A DNA stretch of 47,886 nucleotides, from positions 1 through 47,886 of the forward strand of contig JAFQBH010000035.1 of NCBI GenBank assembly GCA_017399765.1. Direction: 5' to 3'. Below the pieces are notes generated by a model. It saw only the letters and a list, made by a program, of their open reading frames with translations, did no database searches and was not told the origin of the DNA. The translations under genes were made by a program, and so were the position numbers. Shown in pieces: positions 8,182 through 15,696 of this stretch. The number at the start of each line of letters is the position of its first letter. The first letter of the stretch is position 1. This DNA is from Oscillospiraceae bacterium. GTDB taxonomy: Bacteria > Bacillota > Clostridia > Oscillospirales > Ruminococcaceae.

Positions 8182-9261
8182 TCAGTCAAAATAGCCTTTT
8201 GCGGCATAAAGTTCCGCCATAAGAACGTTTCCGCCTGCGGCACCGCGAAGGGTGTTATGAGAAAGACTTACAAATTTATAGTCATATTGGCTGTCGGGAC
8301 GGAGTCTTCCGATAGAAACTCCCATTCCTTTTTCAAGGTTGCGGTCAAGTTTTGCCTGGGGTCTGTCGGGTTCTTCAAAATAGGTGAGGAAATGTTCCGG
8401 AGCGGAAGGAAGATTGAGAAGCTGTGGTTCTCCTTTGTATTCTGCCCAGCATTTTTTAATTTCTTCAACGGAAGGTTTGTTTTCAAAGCTTACGAAAACG
8501 GCGGCGGTATGACCGTCTGAAACAGGAACACGAAGACATTGAGTTGTGATAGCAGGGGAAACGGCGTTGATTATTTCGCCGTTTTCGACTTTTCCCCAGA
8601 TTTTAAGCGGTTCTTTTTCACTTTTTTCTTCTTCGCCGCCTATATACGGAATAAGGTTATCGACCATTTCGGGCCAGCGTTCAAAGTTTTTTCCTGCGCC
8701 GGAAATTGCCTGATAGGTGCAGGCAAGAACTTTGGTGATGCCAAATTTCATAAGAGGATGGAGCGCGGGAACATAACTTTGGATAGAGCAGTTGGATTTT
8801 GCGGAAATGAATCCGCGTTTTGTTCCAAGACGTTTTTTCTGCGCTGCAACGGCTTCGATATGTTCCGGGTTGATTTCCGGAATTATCATCGGAACATCGG
8901 AAACTCCGCGGTTTGCGCTGTTGTTGGACATTACCGGACATTCAAGCTTCGCATATTTTTCTTCAAGGGCCTTTGTTGCGGCTTTATCCATATTTACAGC
9001 GCAGAAAACAAAATCCACAACAGAAGTGATTCCTTCCGCATCTTTTTCCGCATCGAGAACGACCATTTCCCTTACGTTTTCGGGAATTTCGGTTTCCATT
9101 GCCCAACGGCCGGAAACGGCATTTTCATAGGTCTTTCCGGCGCTTTTTCCAGAAGCGGCAAGAACTTCGATATGGAACCACGGGTGGTTCGAAAGCAGCG
9201 TTACAAGGCGCTGGCCAACCATTCCTGTGGCGCCTATTACGCCTACTTTATAATTTTTCAT
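8182..9261 (-). CDS. asd: Aspartate-semialdehyde dehydrogenase
   Basis: Asd reduces aspartyl phosphate to aspartate semialdehyde with NADPH, feeding lysine, threonine and methionine synthesis. The Rossmann motif GATGMVGQ is at 10-17, the catalytic cysteine is Cys158 in SNCSIQ, and a conserved histidine lies in SDGHTAAVF. At 359 residues, with the NCSIQ context, it resembles the archaeal/fungal-like class more than the E. coli class; this class call is from memory. ATG 9261 follows AAGGAGG; an upstream in-frame start 38 codons earlier lies in the promoter and is rejected. It is the first gene of an asd-dapA unit. Confidence 0.96.
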   Translation of the reverse strand: MKNYKVGVIGATGMVGQRLVTLLSNHPWFHIEVLAASGKSAGKTYENAVSGRWAMETEIPENVREMVVLDAEKDAEGITSVVDFVFCAVNMDKAATKALEEKYAKLECPVMSNNSANRGVSDVPMIIPEINPEHIEAVAAQKKRLGTKRGFISAKSNCSIQSYVPALHPLMKFGITKVLACTYQAISGAGKNFERWPEMVDNLIPYIGGEEEKSEKEPLKIWGKVENGEIINAVSPAITTQCLRVPVSDGHTAAVFVSFENKPSVEEIKKCWAEYKGEPQLLNLPSAPEHFLTYFEEPDRPQAKLDRNLEKGMGVSIGRLRPDSQYDYKFVSLSHNTLRGAAGGNVLMAELYAAKGYFD

Positions 9262-9346
9262 GAACGGGGCCTCCTTAAAAAATAATTTGCTTGCAATAAA
9301 AGCGTTGTTGCAATATAATATATAAGTTATATTGAATATGTTTCTG

Positions 9347-9375
9347 ATTTTATCATTACATAATTTTTCTGTCAA
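9347..9375 (-). promoter_or_regulatory. Promoter of asd-dapA
   Basis: On the minus strand TTGACA (9375-9370) and TAAAAT (9352-9347) are 17 bases apart, a near-consensus sigma-A promoter about 85 bases upstream of asd. The short leader shows no lysine-riboswitch fold that I can recognise. Confidence 0.8.
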
Positions 9376-9409
9376 TATTTTTGTAAAATTTTAGATAAAC
9401 GGTGATTTG

Positions 9410-10435
9410 ATGAAAACAAGCGATTTTTATTTTGATCTTCCGGAGGAGCTTATTGCTCAGCATCCTGCGGATAAACGCGACCATTCCCGCCTTATGCATC
9501 TTAACAGAGAAACGGGCGAGGTTGAACACAAACATTTTTATGAAATAATCGATCTTCTTGAACCGGGGGATCTTCTTGTACTCAATAATTCAAGAGTTAT
9601 TCCGGCAAGACTTATCGGCGAAAGGGAAGACACCCATTCTCCAATCGAGTTTCTTCTTCTTAAACAAAAAGATCTTGACGTCTGGGAAATTCTTGTTCGT
9701 CCCGGAAAACACGCAAAAGTCGGAAAACGGTTTGTTTTCGGCGGCGGACTTCTTAAAGCGGAAGTTATCGATATTGTTGAAGACGGCAACCGAATTGTAA
9801 AATTTGAACATGAAGGCAACATCTATAATGTCCTTGATGAAATCGGCCAAATGCCCCTTCCGCCTTATATTACCGAAAAACTTGCTGATAAAGAGCGCTA
9901 CCAGACAGTTTATTCCGATCCAATCGGTTCTGCGGCTGCTCCCACTGCCGGACTTCATTTTACCGAAGAACTTCTTGATAAAATAAGAGCAAAAGGCGTA
10001 AACACCGCTTTTGTAACTCTTCATGTGGGTCTCGGAACTTTCCGCCCGGTAAAAGTTGAAGATTTTGAACACCATATAATGCATACCGAGCATTACATGC
10101 TTCCGGAAGAAACTGCAAAGCTTATAAATGAAACAAAAGCCGCAGGTCACCGCGTTATTGCGGTAGGAACAACTTCCTGCCGTACTCTTGAATCCGTTGC
10201 GGCAAAATATGGCGAAATTCGTCCCGATGACGATGATACCAGCATTTTTATTTATCCGGGATTTAAATTCAAGGTTCTTGATGGACTTATAACTAACTTC
10301 CATCTTCCGGAGAGCACTCTTATAATGCTTGTTTCAGCCTTTGCCGGGTACGAAAACGTTATGAACGCTTATCAGCAGGCGATTGACGAAAGATACAGAT
10401 TTTTCTCCTTTGGCGATTCTATGGCGATTATCTGA
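9410..10435 (+). CDS. queA: tRNA preQ1(34) S-adenosylmethionine ribosyltransferase-isomerase
   Basis: QueA transfers and isomerises the ribosyl group of SAM onto preQ1 at position 34 of tRNA, giving epoxyqueuosine. The 341 residues show the family's N-terminus ([17 protein letters not shown]), the [16 protein letters not shown] block and the C-terminal [21 protein letters not shown] at 9410 follows GGTGATTTG; a TTG codon three bases earlier is less likely. It lies near tgt, which acts one step earlier in the same pathway, though a minus-strand insertion separates them. Confidence 0.97.
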   Translation: MKTSDFYFDLPEELIAQHPADKRDHSRLMHLNRETGEVEHKHFYEIIDLLEPGDLLVLNNSRVIPARLIGEREDTHSPIEFLLLKQKDLDVWEILVRPGKHAKVGKRFVFGGGLLKAEVIDIVEDGNRIVKFEHEGNIYNVLDEIGQMPLPPYITEKLADKERYQTVYSDPIGSAAAPTAGLHFTEELLDKIRAKGVNTAFVTLHVGLGTFRPVKVEDFEHHIMHTEHYMLPEETAKLINETKAAGHRVIAVGTTSCRTLESVAAKYGEIRPDDDDTSIFIYPGFKFKVLDGLITNFHLPESTLIMLVSAFAGYENVMNAYQQAIDERYRFFSFGDSMAII

Positions 10436-10441
10436 TTAAAC

Positions 10442-10472
10442 AAAAAAGCGACCGCGTTGCGGTCGCTTTTTT
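10442..10472 (+). terminator. Intrinsic terminator after queA
   Basis: A 14-bp stem starting AAAAAAGCGACCGC (10442-10455) with a GTT loop and its complement ending in six T. The symmetric A/T flanks may let it also end the minus-strand rubredoxin transcript. Confidence 0.92.
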
Positions 10473-10524
10473 AGCTTGGATTATTAATTTCCGAGATATT
10501 TTCTAACAGCTTGTTTTTTAATTT

Positions 10525-10698
10525 TTATCCCTGAACGTCCTGTGCGACGTTTCTGAATTTTTCTTTGGGCATTTTGCAAAGCGGGCAGCGGAAATCTGCG
10601 GGAAGATCTTCGAATTTGGTTCCGGGAGCAATTCCTTTTTCGGGAATGCCTTTTTCTTCGTCATAGGTGTAGCCACAAATCATGCAGGTATATTTCAT
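10525..10698 (-). CDS. Rubredoxin
   Basis: A 57-residue protein beginning MKYTCMICGYTYDEEKG and containing CPLC. Cys5, Cys8, Cys38 and Cys41 form the Fe(SCys)4 site, and the GYTYDEEKG and DLPADFRCP segments are standard rubredoxin. The usual Gly after the last Cys is replaced by Lys. It is a one-electron carrier in anaerobes, often serving rubrerythrin or superoxide reductase, but no such partner is in the window. An AAGGAGAT site precedes the ATG. With its neighbour on the same strand it interrupts the plus-strand queA-tgt pair. Confidence 0.95.
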   Translation of the reverse strand: MKYTCMICGYTYDEEKGIPEKGIAPGTKFEDLPADFRCPLCKMPKEKFRNVAQDVQG

Positions 10699-10729
10699 AA
10701 GATTATCTCCTTTTCATTTTAATTATTTT

Positions 10730-10748
10730 ATCAAAGTGTTTCTTTGAT
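10730..10748. repeat. Inverted repeat at the rubredoxin transcription start
   Basis: ATCAAAG and CTTTGAT flank a TGTTT spacer, immediately downstream of a TATAAT (minus strand, 10762-10757) that probably serves the rubredoxin gene. It could be an operator or a 5'-terminal mRNA hairpin. It does not match the PerR or Fur consensus as I know them. Confidence 0.5.
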
Positions 10749-10812
10749 TTGTCTGTATTATACACTAATATATTCCATTTTTCTGTAACTTAATCACATT
10801 ATTAAAAATATT

Positions 10813-11181
10813 TTAATCTTTTTTAAGATTTTTATAGTTTTCAAGTTCTTCGGCGGTCATGTGATCTTCGAGCACACCGAATATGATTTTTCTGTCGCGG
10901 GCATTCGCTCTTCCGAAAGCGCTGAGCATAAGAGATTCTTCCGTGCTCAAGGTTTTTATAGGGGCAGGGAAGCCGCTTATTCCCATTAAGTAATCTAACG
11001 AAACATCAAGAGCTTCTGCGATTTCGGCGGCAATATCTGCCTGGGGTTTTCTGCTGTTGTTTACATAGCGGGAAAGGGTTGCCTCGGTTGCTCCTATTTT
11101 TTGAGCAAGCCAGCTTTGGGTTATTCCGCGTTGTTTCATTATTTTCTTAACTTTTCTTCCAAAATCTTTGATTTCAGCCAT
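10813..11181 (-). CDS. XRE-family transcriptional regulator
   Basis: A 122-residue protein with an N-terminal helix-turn-helix of the Cro/CI type (about residues 8-62: GITQSWLAQKIGATEATLSRYVN), with the family's LDVSLDYLMG end. The C-terminal 60 residues (TEESLMLSAFGRANARDRKII) look like a short dimerisation region. ATG 11181 has GGAGAT six bases upstream; a start 10 codons earlier lacks one. It probably regulates itself or the adjacent rubredoxin, but no target is shown by sequence alone. It is the upstream member of a two-gene minus-strand insertion between queA and tgt. Confidence 0.88.
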   Translation of the reverse strand: MAEIKDFGRKVKKIMKQRGITQSWLAQKIGATEATLSRYVNNSRKPQADIAAEIAEALDVSLDYLMGISGFPAPIKTLSTEESLMLSAFGRANARDRKIIFGVLEDHMTAEELENYKNLKKD

Positions 11182-11222
11182 GTTTTTATCTCCAACAAAT
11201 TGTTTATACAAAAAGTATTATA

Positions 11223-11252
11223 AGTTTAGCATAAAAATTATACGATTGTCAA
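11223..11252 (-). promoter_or_regulatory. Candidate promoter of the XRE regulator
   Basis: TTGACA (11252-11247, minus strand) with TAAACT 18 bases downstream (11228-11223). A short inverted repeat, ATACAAAAAGTAT, lies at 11207-11219 between the promoter and the gene and could be an autoregulatory operator. Confidence 0.45.
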
Positions 11253-11306
11253 GATTTATTATACAAACGGAAACATTGTTGAAAAGCAATATTTTATAAA
11301 TTCCAC

Positions 11307-11335
11307 TTGAAAAGATTTGTTTATTAAGTTATACT
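11307..11335 (+). promoter_or_regulatory. Promoter of tgt
   Basis: TTGAAA (11307-11312) and TATACT (11330-11335) with a 17-base spacer, 39 bases upstream of the tgt start. Confidence 0.7.
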
Positions 11336-11374
11336 ATATTAGTTATATTATGCCTTATAAAAAGAGGAGATTTA

Positions 11375-12505
11375 ATGTTTACTGTTTTAAAAACTGAAGG
11401 AAAAGCCCGCAGGGCTGAATTTGAAACTGTTCACGGAACTGTTCAGACTCCGGCATTTATGAACGTTGCAACCTGCGGCGCGATAAAAGGCGGCGTTGCC
11501 GCAGAAGATCTTAAAGAGCTCCATTGCCAGGTTGCTCTTTGCAACACCTATCATCTTTCGCTCCGTCCCGGCGATTTGGTTGTAAAGGAACTCGGCGGTC
11601 TTCATAAATTTATGAACTGGGACAGACCGATTCTTACCGACAGCGGCGGTTTTCAGGTTTTCAGCCTTTCAAAACTCCGTAAAATAAAAGAAGAAGGTGT
11701 TTATTTCAGAAGCCACCTTGATGGACACAGAATTTTTATGGGTCCGGAAGAATCTATGCAGATTCAGTCCCATCTCGGAAGCACCATTGCAATGGCTTTT
11801 GATGAATGCGTTGAAAACCCTGCTCCGAAATCCTATGCGGCACAGTCTTGTGCGCGTACCGTAAGATGGCTTCATCGCTGCAAGGCGGAAATGGAAAGAC
11901 TTAATTCTCTTCCGGATACAATTAACCCGCACCAGATGCTTTTCGGAATCAACCAGGGATGCACTTTTGAGGACCTTCGCATTGAGCATATGAAAGAAAT
12001 TGCAAAACTCGATCTTGACGGTTACGCAATCGGCGGTCTTGCTGTTGGCGAACCCACCCTTGAAATGTATCGTATTATCGATGCTGTTGAACCTTATATG
12101 CCGAAAGACAAACCCCGTTATCTTATGGGCGTAGGAACTCCCGTAAATATTCTTGAAGCAGTTCACCGCGGTGTTGACCTTTTCGACTGCGTAATGCCAA
12201 GCCGTAACGCCCGCCACGGAACGCTTTTCACTTGGCAGGGAATACGCAACCTTAATAATGAAAAATATATCTATGACCAGGGACCGGTAGATCCTGAATG
12301 CAATTGCCCGACCTGCCGTCTTCACAGCAGAGCTTATGTTCGTCATCTTCTTCGCGCAAACGAACTTCTTGCACACAGGCTCACCGTTCAGCATAACCTT
12401 TATTTCTATAACACCCTTATGGAAAGAATCCGTGAAGCTCTTGATAACGGAACTTTTGAGGAGTTTTATCAGAAATACCGCGATATTCTCGGAAAGAGAA
12501 TTTAA
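11375..12505 (+). CDS. tgt: Queuine/preQ1 tRNA-guanine transglycosylase
   Basis: Tgt swaps guanine-34 for preQ1 in tRNAs with GUN anticodons. The 376 residues contain LTDSGGFQVFSL with an active-site aspartate near residue 90, GGLAVGEP, the second catalytic aspartate in the VDLFDCVMPSRNARHG block, and the zinc site CNCPTCRLHSRAYVRHL. An AGAGGAG site precedes the ATG. It shares the queuosine pathway with queA and is followed by yajC, an order widely kept in bacteria. Confidence 0.98.
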   Translation: MFTVLKTEGKARRAEFETVHGTVQTPAFMNVATCGAIKGGVAAEDLKELHCQVALCNTYHLSLRPGDLVVKELGGLHKFMNWDRPILTDSGGFQVFSLSKLRKIKEEGVYFRSHLDGHRIFMGPEESMQIQSHLGSTIAMAFDECVENPAPKSYAAQSCARTVRWLHRCKAEMERLNSLPDTINPHQMLFGINQGCTFEDLRIEHMKEIAKLDLDGYAIGGLAVGEPTLEMYRIIDAVEPYMPKDKPRYLMGVGTPVNILEAVHRGVDLFDCVMPSRNARHGTLFTWQGIRNLNNEKYIYDQGPVDPECNCPTCRLHSRAYVRHLLRANELLAHRLTVQHNLYFYNTLMERIREALDNGTFEEFYQKYRDILGKRI

Positions 12506-12554
12506 AGTTTTTTAAAAGTTTTTAATTATTTTATTATATTTTCGGAGGTACAAA

Positions 12555-12896
12555 ATGACCAATATGCATTATCTTCTTACCATGTCCGGCGCAGAAACTG
12601 AAGGATCCATTATGGATACCATCATCAGTTTTGCTCCGATTGTTATCGTTCTTGTCGTTTTCTATTTTCTTCTTATCCGTCCCCAGCAGAAAAAAGATAA
12701 AGAAGACAGAGCAATGAGAGAAAACCTTGAAATCGGCGATGAAATCGTAACCATCGGCGGAATTGTAGGTCTTGTTGTTTCTATTAAAGAAGACACTGTT
12801 GTTATCGAAACCGGAAGCGACAGAAGCAAGATCAGAATCCTTAAAAGCGCAGTTGCACAGAATATTTCCGCAAAAGAAAAAGCTTCTGAAAAATAA
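12555..12896 (+). CDS. yajC: Preprotein translocase accessory subunit YajC
   Basis: The 113-residue protein has one transmembrane segment (about 26-44, IVIVLVVFYFLLI) followed by the signature RPQQKK and a small cytoplasmic domain with LEIGDEIVTIGGIVG. YajC associates with SecDF at the Sec translocon. A CGGAGGT site fixes the start. Its N-terminal 20 residues ahead of the helix are longer than usual; a second Met at residue 4 or 10 is possible. It is downstream of tgt and upstream of a TIGR04086-like gene, as in Bacilli. Confidence 0.96.
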   Translation: MTNMHYLLTMSGAETEGSIMDTIISFAPIVIVLVVFYFLLIRPQQKKDKEDRAMRENLEIGDEIVTIGGIVGLVVSIKEDTVVIETGSDRSKIRILKSAVAQNISAKEKASEK

Positions 12897-12910
12897 TCGT
12901 TAACCGAATA

Positions 12911-12964
12911 AAAACGCTTCTTTTTGAATATTCTTTAAAAGGATATCAGAAAGGAGCGTTTTTT
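12911..12964 (+). terminator. Hairpin after yajC containing the next gene's ribosome site
   Basis: AACGCTTCTTT (12913-12923) pairs with AAAGGAGCGTT (12950-12960; one G-T pair) followed by T6. The AAGGAG that serves the gene at 12966 is inside the 3' arm, so termination and translation start are coupled to one structure. Confidence 0.7.
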
Positions 12965-12965
12965 A

Positions 12966-13352
12966 ATGCCGCAGAAGTTTTTTAAAAAATATTTTATAAG
13001 TACAGCTTTTGGTGCCGGAATAGGAGTTATTTCTTCTGCAGTTCTTGTGTTTTTAATGGCCGCAGCAATAGTGGTTGGAAATATTCCGGCAATGGTAATA
13101 TCACCGATAACAGTAATTTTTCTTGCTTTCGGTGGATTTGTCGGGGGATTTGCATCTGCAAGATTTGCCAAAGAAAAAGGATTTCTTTGCGGAGCTTTTT
13201 CCGGAATCATATTTTTTATAACGGTTTGGTGTTCGGGTGCATTTTTTGAAAATTTTGGTTTAGGAACAGCGGCTGTGTTTAAAGCACTTATGATAATTAT
13301 TGCAAGTTCACTTGGCGGAATAATCGGAGTTAACTATATTAAGAGAAAATAG
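12966..13352 (+). CDS. TIGR04086-like small membrane protein
   Basis: A 128-residue, strongly hydrophobic protein with four likely transmembrane helices (about 13-37, 42-62, 75-95 and 100-120) separated by short loops such as RFAKEKGF. Length, topology and position right after yajC match the TIGR04086/YrzE family known from Bacilli and Clostridia, whose function is not known. AAGGAG lies 9 bases before the ATG. Family assignment is by context and topology, not by a diagnostic motif. Confidence 0.7.
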   Translation: MPQKFFKKYFISTAFGAGIGVISSAVLVFLMAAAIVVGNIPAMVISPITVIFLAFGGFVGGFASARFAKEKGFLCGAFSGIIFFITVWCSGAFFENFGLGTAAVFKALMIIIASSLGGIIGVNYIKRK

Positions 13353-13381
13353 TTGCAACATCTGCAATAATGTGATATATT
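13353..13381 (+). promoter_or_regulatory. Promoter of the SCIFF peptide gene
   Basis: TTGCAA (13353-13358) and TATATT (13376-13381) with 17 bases between them, 39 bases upstream of the start. Confidence 0.6.
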
Positions 13382-13420
13382 ATTTACGTTAAAATATGTG
13401 TTTTTCAGGAGGACAATATA

Positions 13421-13579
13421 ATGGAACATATTAAAACTGTTAACAACGCAAATCTTAAAGAATCCTGTGCAAAAGGCGGCTGCGGCGAATGCCAGGCTTC
13501 CTGCCAGTCTGCATGCAAAACTTCCTGCACTGTTGCAAACCAGGAATGCGAAAACGAATCCCGCAAAGGCAACAAATAA
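13421..13579 (+). CDS. scfA: SCIFF precursor peptide (six cysteines in forty-five residues)
   Basis: A 52-residue peptide starting MEHIKTVNNANLKESCAKGG, with cysteines at 16, 21, 24, 28, 32, 36 and 43 in the pattern CGECQASCQSACKTSCTV. This is the nearly invariant SCIFF family of Clostridia, a ribosomally made peptide modified by the adjacent radical SAM enzyme. In the studied clostridial homologue a thioether links Cys32 to Thr37 (from memory); both residues are here at the same numbers. Seven cysteines are present, the last outside the tight core. A CAGGAGGAC site precedes the ATG. The natural role of SCIFF is not established. Confidence 0.97.
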   Translation: MEHIKTVNNANLKESCAKGGCGECQASCQSACKTSCTVANQECENESRKGNK

Positions 13580-13598
13580 TTTTTGATTATTGAAAATT

Positions 13599-13636
13599 GC
13601 AGGCGTGCCAATGCCAGGTACGCCTGCCGTTTTTTT
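13599..13636 (+). terminator. Terminator/attenuator between SCIFF peptide and its maturase
   Basis: GCAGGCGT (13599-13606) pairs with ACGCCTGC (13620-13627), followed by CG and seven T. Partial readthrough would give far more precursor peptide than enzyme. The maturase ribosome site GGAG begins directly after the T-run. Confidence 0.85.
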
Positions 13637-13648
13637 GGAGATTTTTAA

Positions 13649-15022
13649 ATGGTACATACTTTTTATCTTAACGGTTATTATATAGCTCTTGACGTAAACT
13701 CCGGTGCCGTTCATGTTCTTGATAAACTTTGTTTCGATCTTCTCAATAAATTTGAGGACAAGCTTCCGGAAGAATTTCCGAAAGAAATTCTTGATGAACT
13801 TTCCAAAGAATATTCCAGAGAAGAACTTCTTGAAGTTTATTCCGAACTTCTTGAACTCCAAAAAGCCGGACAGCTTTTCAGCGAAGATGATTATGAACGT
13901 TTTACTGATATGATGAAAGGCGCACCCATAAAATCCATGTGCCTTCACATTTCACATGACTGTAACCTTCGCTGTAAATATTGCTTTGCTTCAACCGGCG
14001 ACTTTGGGAAAGGCAGAAAACTCATGCCTGTTGAAACCGGCAAAAAAGCAATCGATTTCCTTCTCACTCATTCCGGAAACCGCCACAACCTTGAATTGGA
14101 TTTCTTCGGCGGCGAACCTCTTATGAACTGGGATGCGGTTAAAGAAATCGTTGACTATGCCAGAAGCAAGGAAGAAGAATATAACAAAAAATTCCGTTTT
14201 ACCGTAACCACCAACGGTGTTCTTCTTAACGATGATAACATTGATTACATCAATAAAGAGATGAAAAACGTTGTTCTTTCCCTCGACGGAAGAAAATGCG
14301 TAAACGATAATATGCGTCTTGCAATCAACGGAAAAGGAAGCTATGACGTAATTGTTCCAAAGTTCCAGAAACTTGTTGAAAAACGTATTGAAGGCGAAAA
14401 CAAGGAATATTATGCACGCGGAACTTTTACAAAAAATAATCTCGATTTTGCACAGGACGTTTATCATATTGCCGATGATCTTGGTTTTGATCAGCTCAGC
14501 GTTGAACCTGTAATTGCAGATCCGAGCGAACCTTATGCAATTACAGAAGAAGATCTTCCTACAATTTTTGCGGAATATGAAAAACTTGCAGTTGAAATGA
14601 TCCGCAGAAAAAAAGAGGGAAGATGCTTTAACTTCTTCCATTTCATGATCGACCTTGATCAGGGTCCCTGCGCAATAAAACGTCTCCGCGGATGTGGCTG
14701 CGGAAACGAATATGTTTCTGTAACTCCCGATGGTGATATTTATCCTTGTCACCAGTTTGTAGGTAACGATGAATGGAAAATGGGCAATCTTGACGATGGT
14801 ACACTCGATACCGAAATGAAGGATAAATTTGCCTGCTCCAATATCTATACCAAAGAAGGATGCAAGGATTGCTGGTGCAAATTCTATTGTTCCGGCGGCT
14901 GTAACGCAAACAACTACAGCTTCAATAAAGATATTAACAAACCCGTAAAGCTTTCCTGTGAAATGGAAAGAAAACGTGTTGAATGTGCAATTATGATAAA
15001 AGTTGCAATGGCGGATAAATAA
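13649..15022 (+). CDS. scfB: SCIFF maturase, radical SAM/SPASM thioether-forming enzyme
   Basis: The 457 residues begin with a peptide-recognition-like domain (1-90, VHVLDKLCFDLLNKF...), then the radical SAM motif CX3CX2C at Cys105, Cys109 and Cys112, the FFGGEPLMNW motif, and a C-terminal SPASM region with clustered cysteines (GCGCG, YPCHQF, GCKDCWCKFYCSGGC) for auxiliary 4Fe-4S clusters. Enzymes of this family form Cys-to-Thr thioether bonds in the SCIFF peptide encoded just upstream. GGAG precedes the ATG by 8 bases. The pair is a self-contained two-gene cassette; no transporter or protease gene follows. Confidence 0.97.
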   Translation: MVHTFYLNGYYIALDVNSGAVHVLDKLCFDLLNKFEDKLPEEFPKEILDELSKEYSREELLEVYSELLELQKAGQLFSEDDYERFTDMMKGAPIKSMCLHISHDCNLRCKYCFASTGDFGKGRKLMPVETGKKAIDFLLTHSGNRHNLELDFFGGEPLMNWDAVKEIVDYARSKEEEYNKKFRFTVTTNGVLLNDDNIDYINKEMKNVVLSLDGRKCVNDNMRLAINGKGSYDVIVPKFQKLVEKRIEGENKEYYARGTFTKNNLDFAQDVYHIADDLGFDQLSVEPVIADPSEPYAITEEDLPTIFAEYEKLAVEMIRRKKEGRCFNFFHFMIDLDQGPCAIKRLRGCGCGNEYVSVTPDGDIYPCHQFVGNDEWKMGNLDDGTLDTEMKDKFACSNIYTKEGCKDCWCKFYCSGGCNANNYSFNKDINKPVKLSCEMERKRVECAIMIKVAMADK

Positions 15023-15035
15023 TTTTAAAAAAATG

Positions 15036-15065
15036 AAAAGCTCCGGAATATCCGGAGCTTTTTTG
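15036..15065 (+). terminator. Intrinsic terminator after scfB
   Basis: AGCTCCGGA (15039-15047) pairs with TCCGGAGCT (15051-15059), then a T-run. Confidence 0.92.
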
Positions 15066-15111
15066 TTATATAAATGGTAGGGAAGTGGAAAAGGGAAGAA
15101 GGTATTAAAAA

Positions 15112-15696
15112 TTGGACAAAAAAGTAATATATGAAAACATTTATAAAAACAGATTTCTTATAATAAGCTGCGTTGTGCTCGTTTTCGGAACAATTTTCGG
15201 GACGAGCATGCTCAAAATTATTCCGGAAGAAATATGCGAAAATTTTTATGGTTTTGTATCAAAACAATCTTCGGATCTATTTAACGTTTTTATAAACAGA
15301 TTTTCTTTTCCTTTTATAATTCTTTTGTTTCTTTATTTTTCGGGAACAAGCCTTTTGGGAATGTTTTCCGCTTTGGCAGCGGTTTTTATAAGCGGTTTTT
15401 TCTTTGGATTTGAAAATTCTATCAATTATAAGTTTTCGGGTATGGATTATGTAATAAATTCTCTTGTGCTCTATTTTACATCGGCTGTTTTTATGAATTT
15501 TATGATTATTGTAATGGCTGAAAATTCAATTTTTTCATCAAAACAATTACATAATATCGTCAGCAACAAAAATCCGGAAAAATCGCATTATAATGCGAAA
15601 AATTTAAGTGTAAAGTTTCTGACATTTACAATATTTACAGCGCTGATTTCTTTAATTTCAGCCGGTTTTTCGCTTTTTATTCAGTCTGTTCTTTAG
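15112..15696 (+). CDS. spoIIM: Stage II sporulation protein M
   Basis: A 194-residue membrane protein with about five hydrophobic segments (18-38, 65-85, 86-105, 120-145 and 170-192). SpoIIM works with SpoIID and SpoIIP to thin septal peptidoglycan and drive engulfment of the forespore. The N-terminal NRFLIISCVVLVFGTIFG and the mid SGTSLLGMFSALAAVFISGF patterns fit the SpoIIM family, and adjacency to a Xer recombinase matches the B. subtilis neighbourhood. The start is TTG with AGAAGGT upstream. Its 3' end overlaps the convergent recombinase gene by 20 bases. Confidence 0.8.
   Translation: MDKKVIYENIYKNRFLIISCVVLVFGTIFGTSMLKIIPEEICENFYGFVSKQSSDLFNVFINRFSFPFIILLFLYFSGTSLLGMFSALAAVFISGFFFGFENSINYKFSGMDYVINSLVLYFTSAVFMNFMIIVMAENSIFSSKQLHNIVSNKNPEKSHYNAKNLSVKFLTFTIFTALISLISAGFSLFIQSVL

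Noticed and set aside
9262-9346. Lysine riboswitch before asd.
   Set aside because: The leader is about 85 bases, AT-rich, with no visible multi-helix junction.
11336-11374. PreQ1 riboswitch before tgt.
   Set aside because: Only about 30 leader bases after the -10 box and no C-rich/A-rich pseudoknot pattern.
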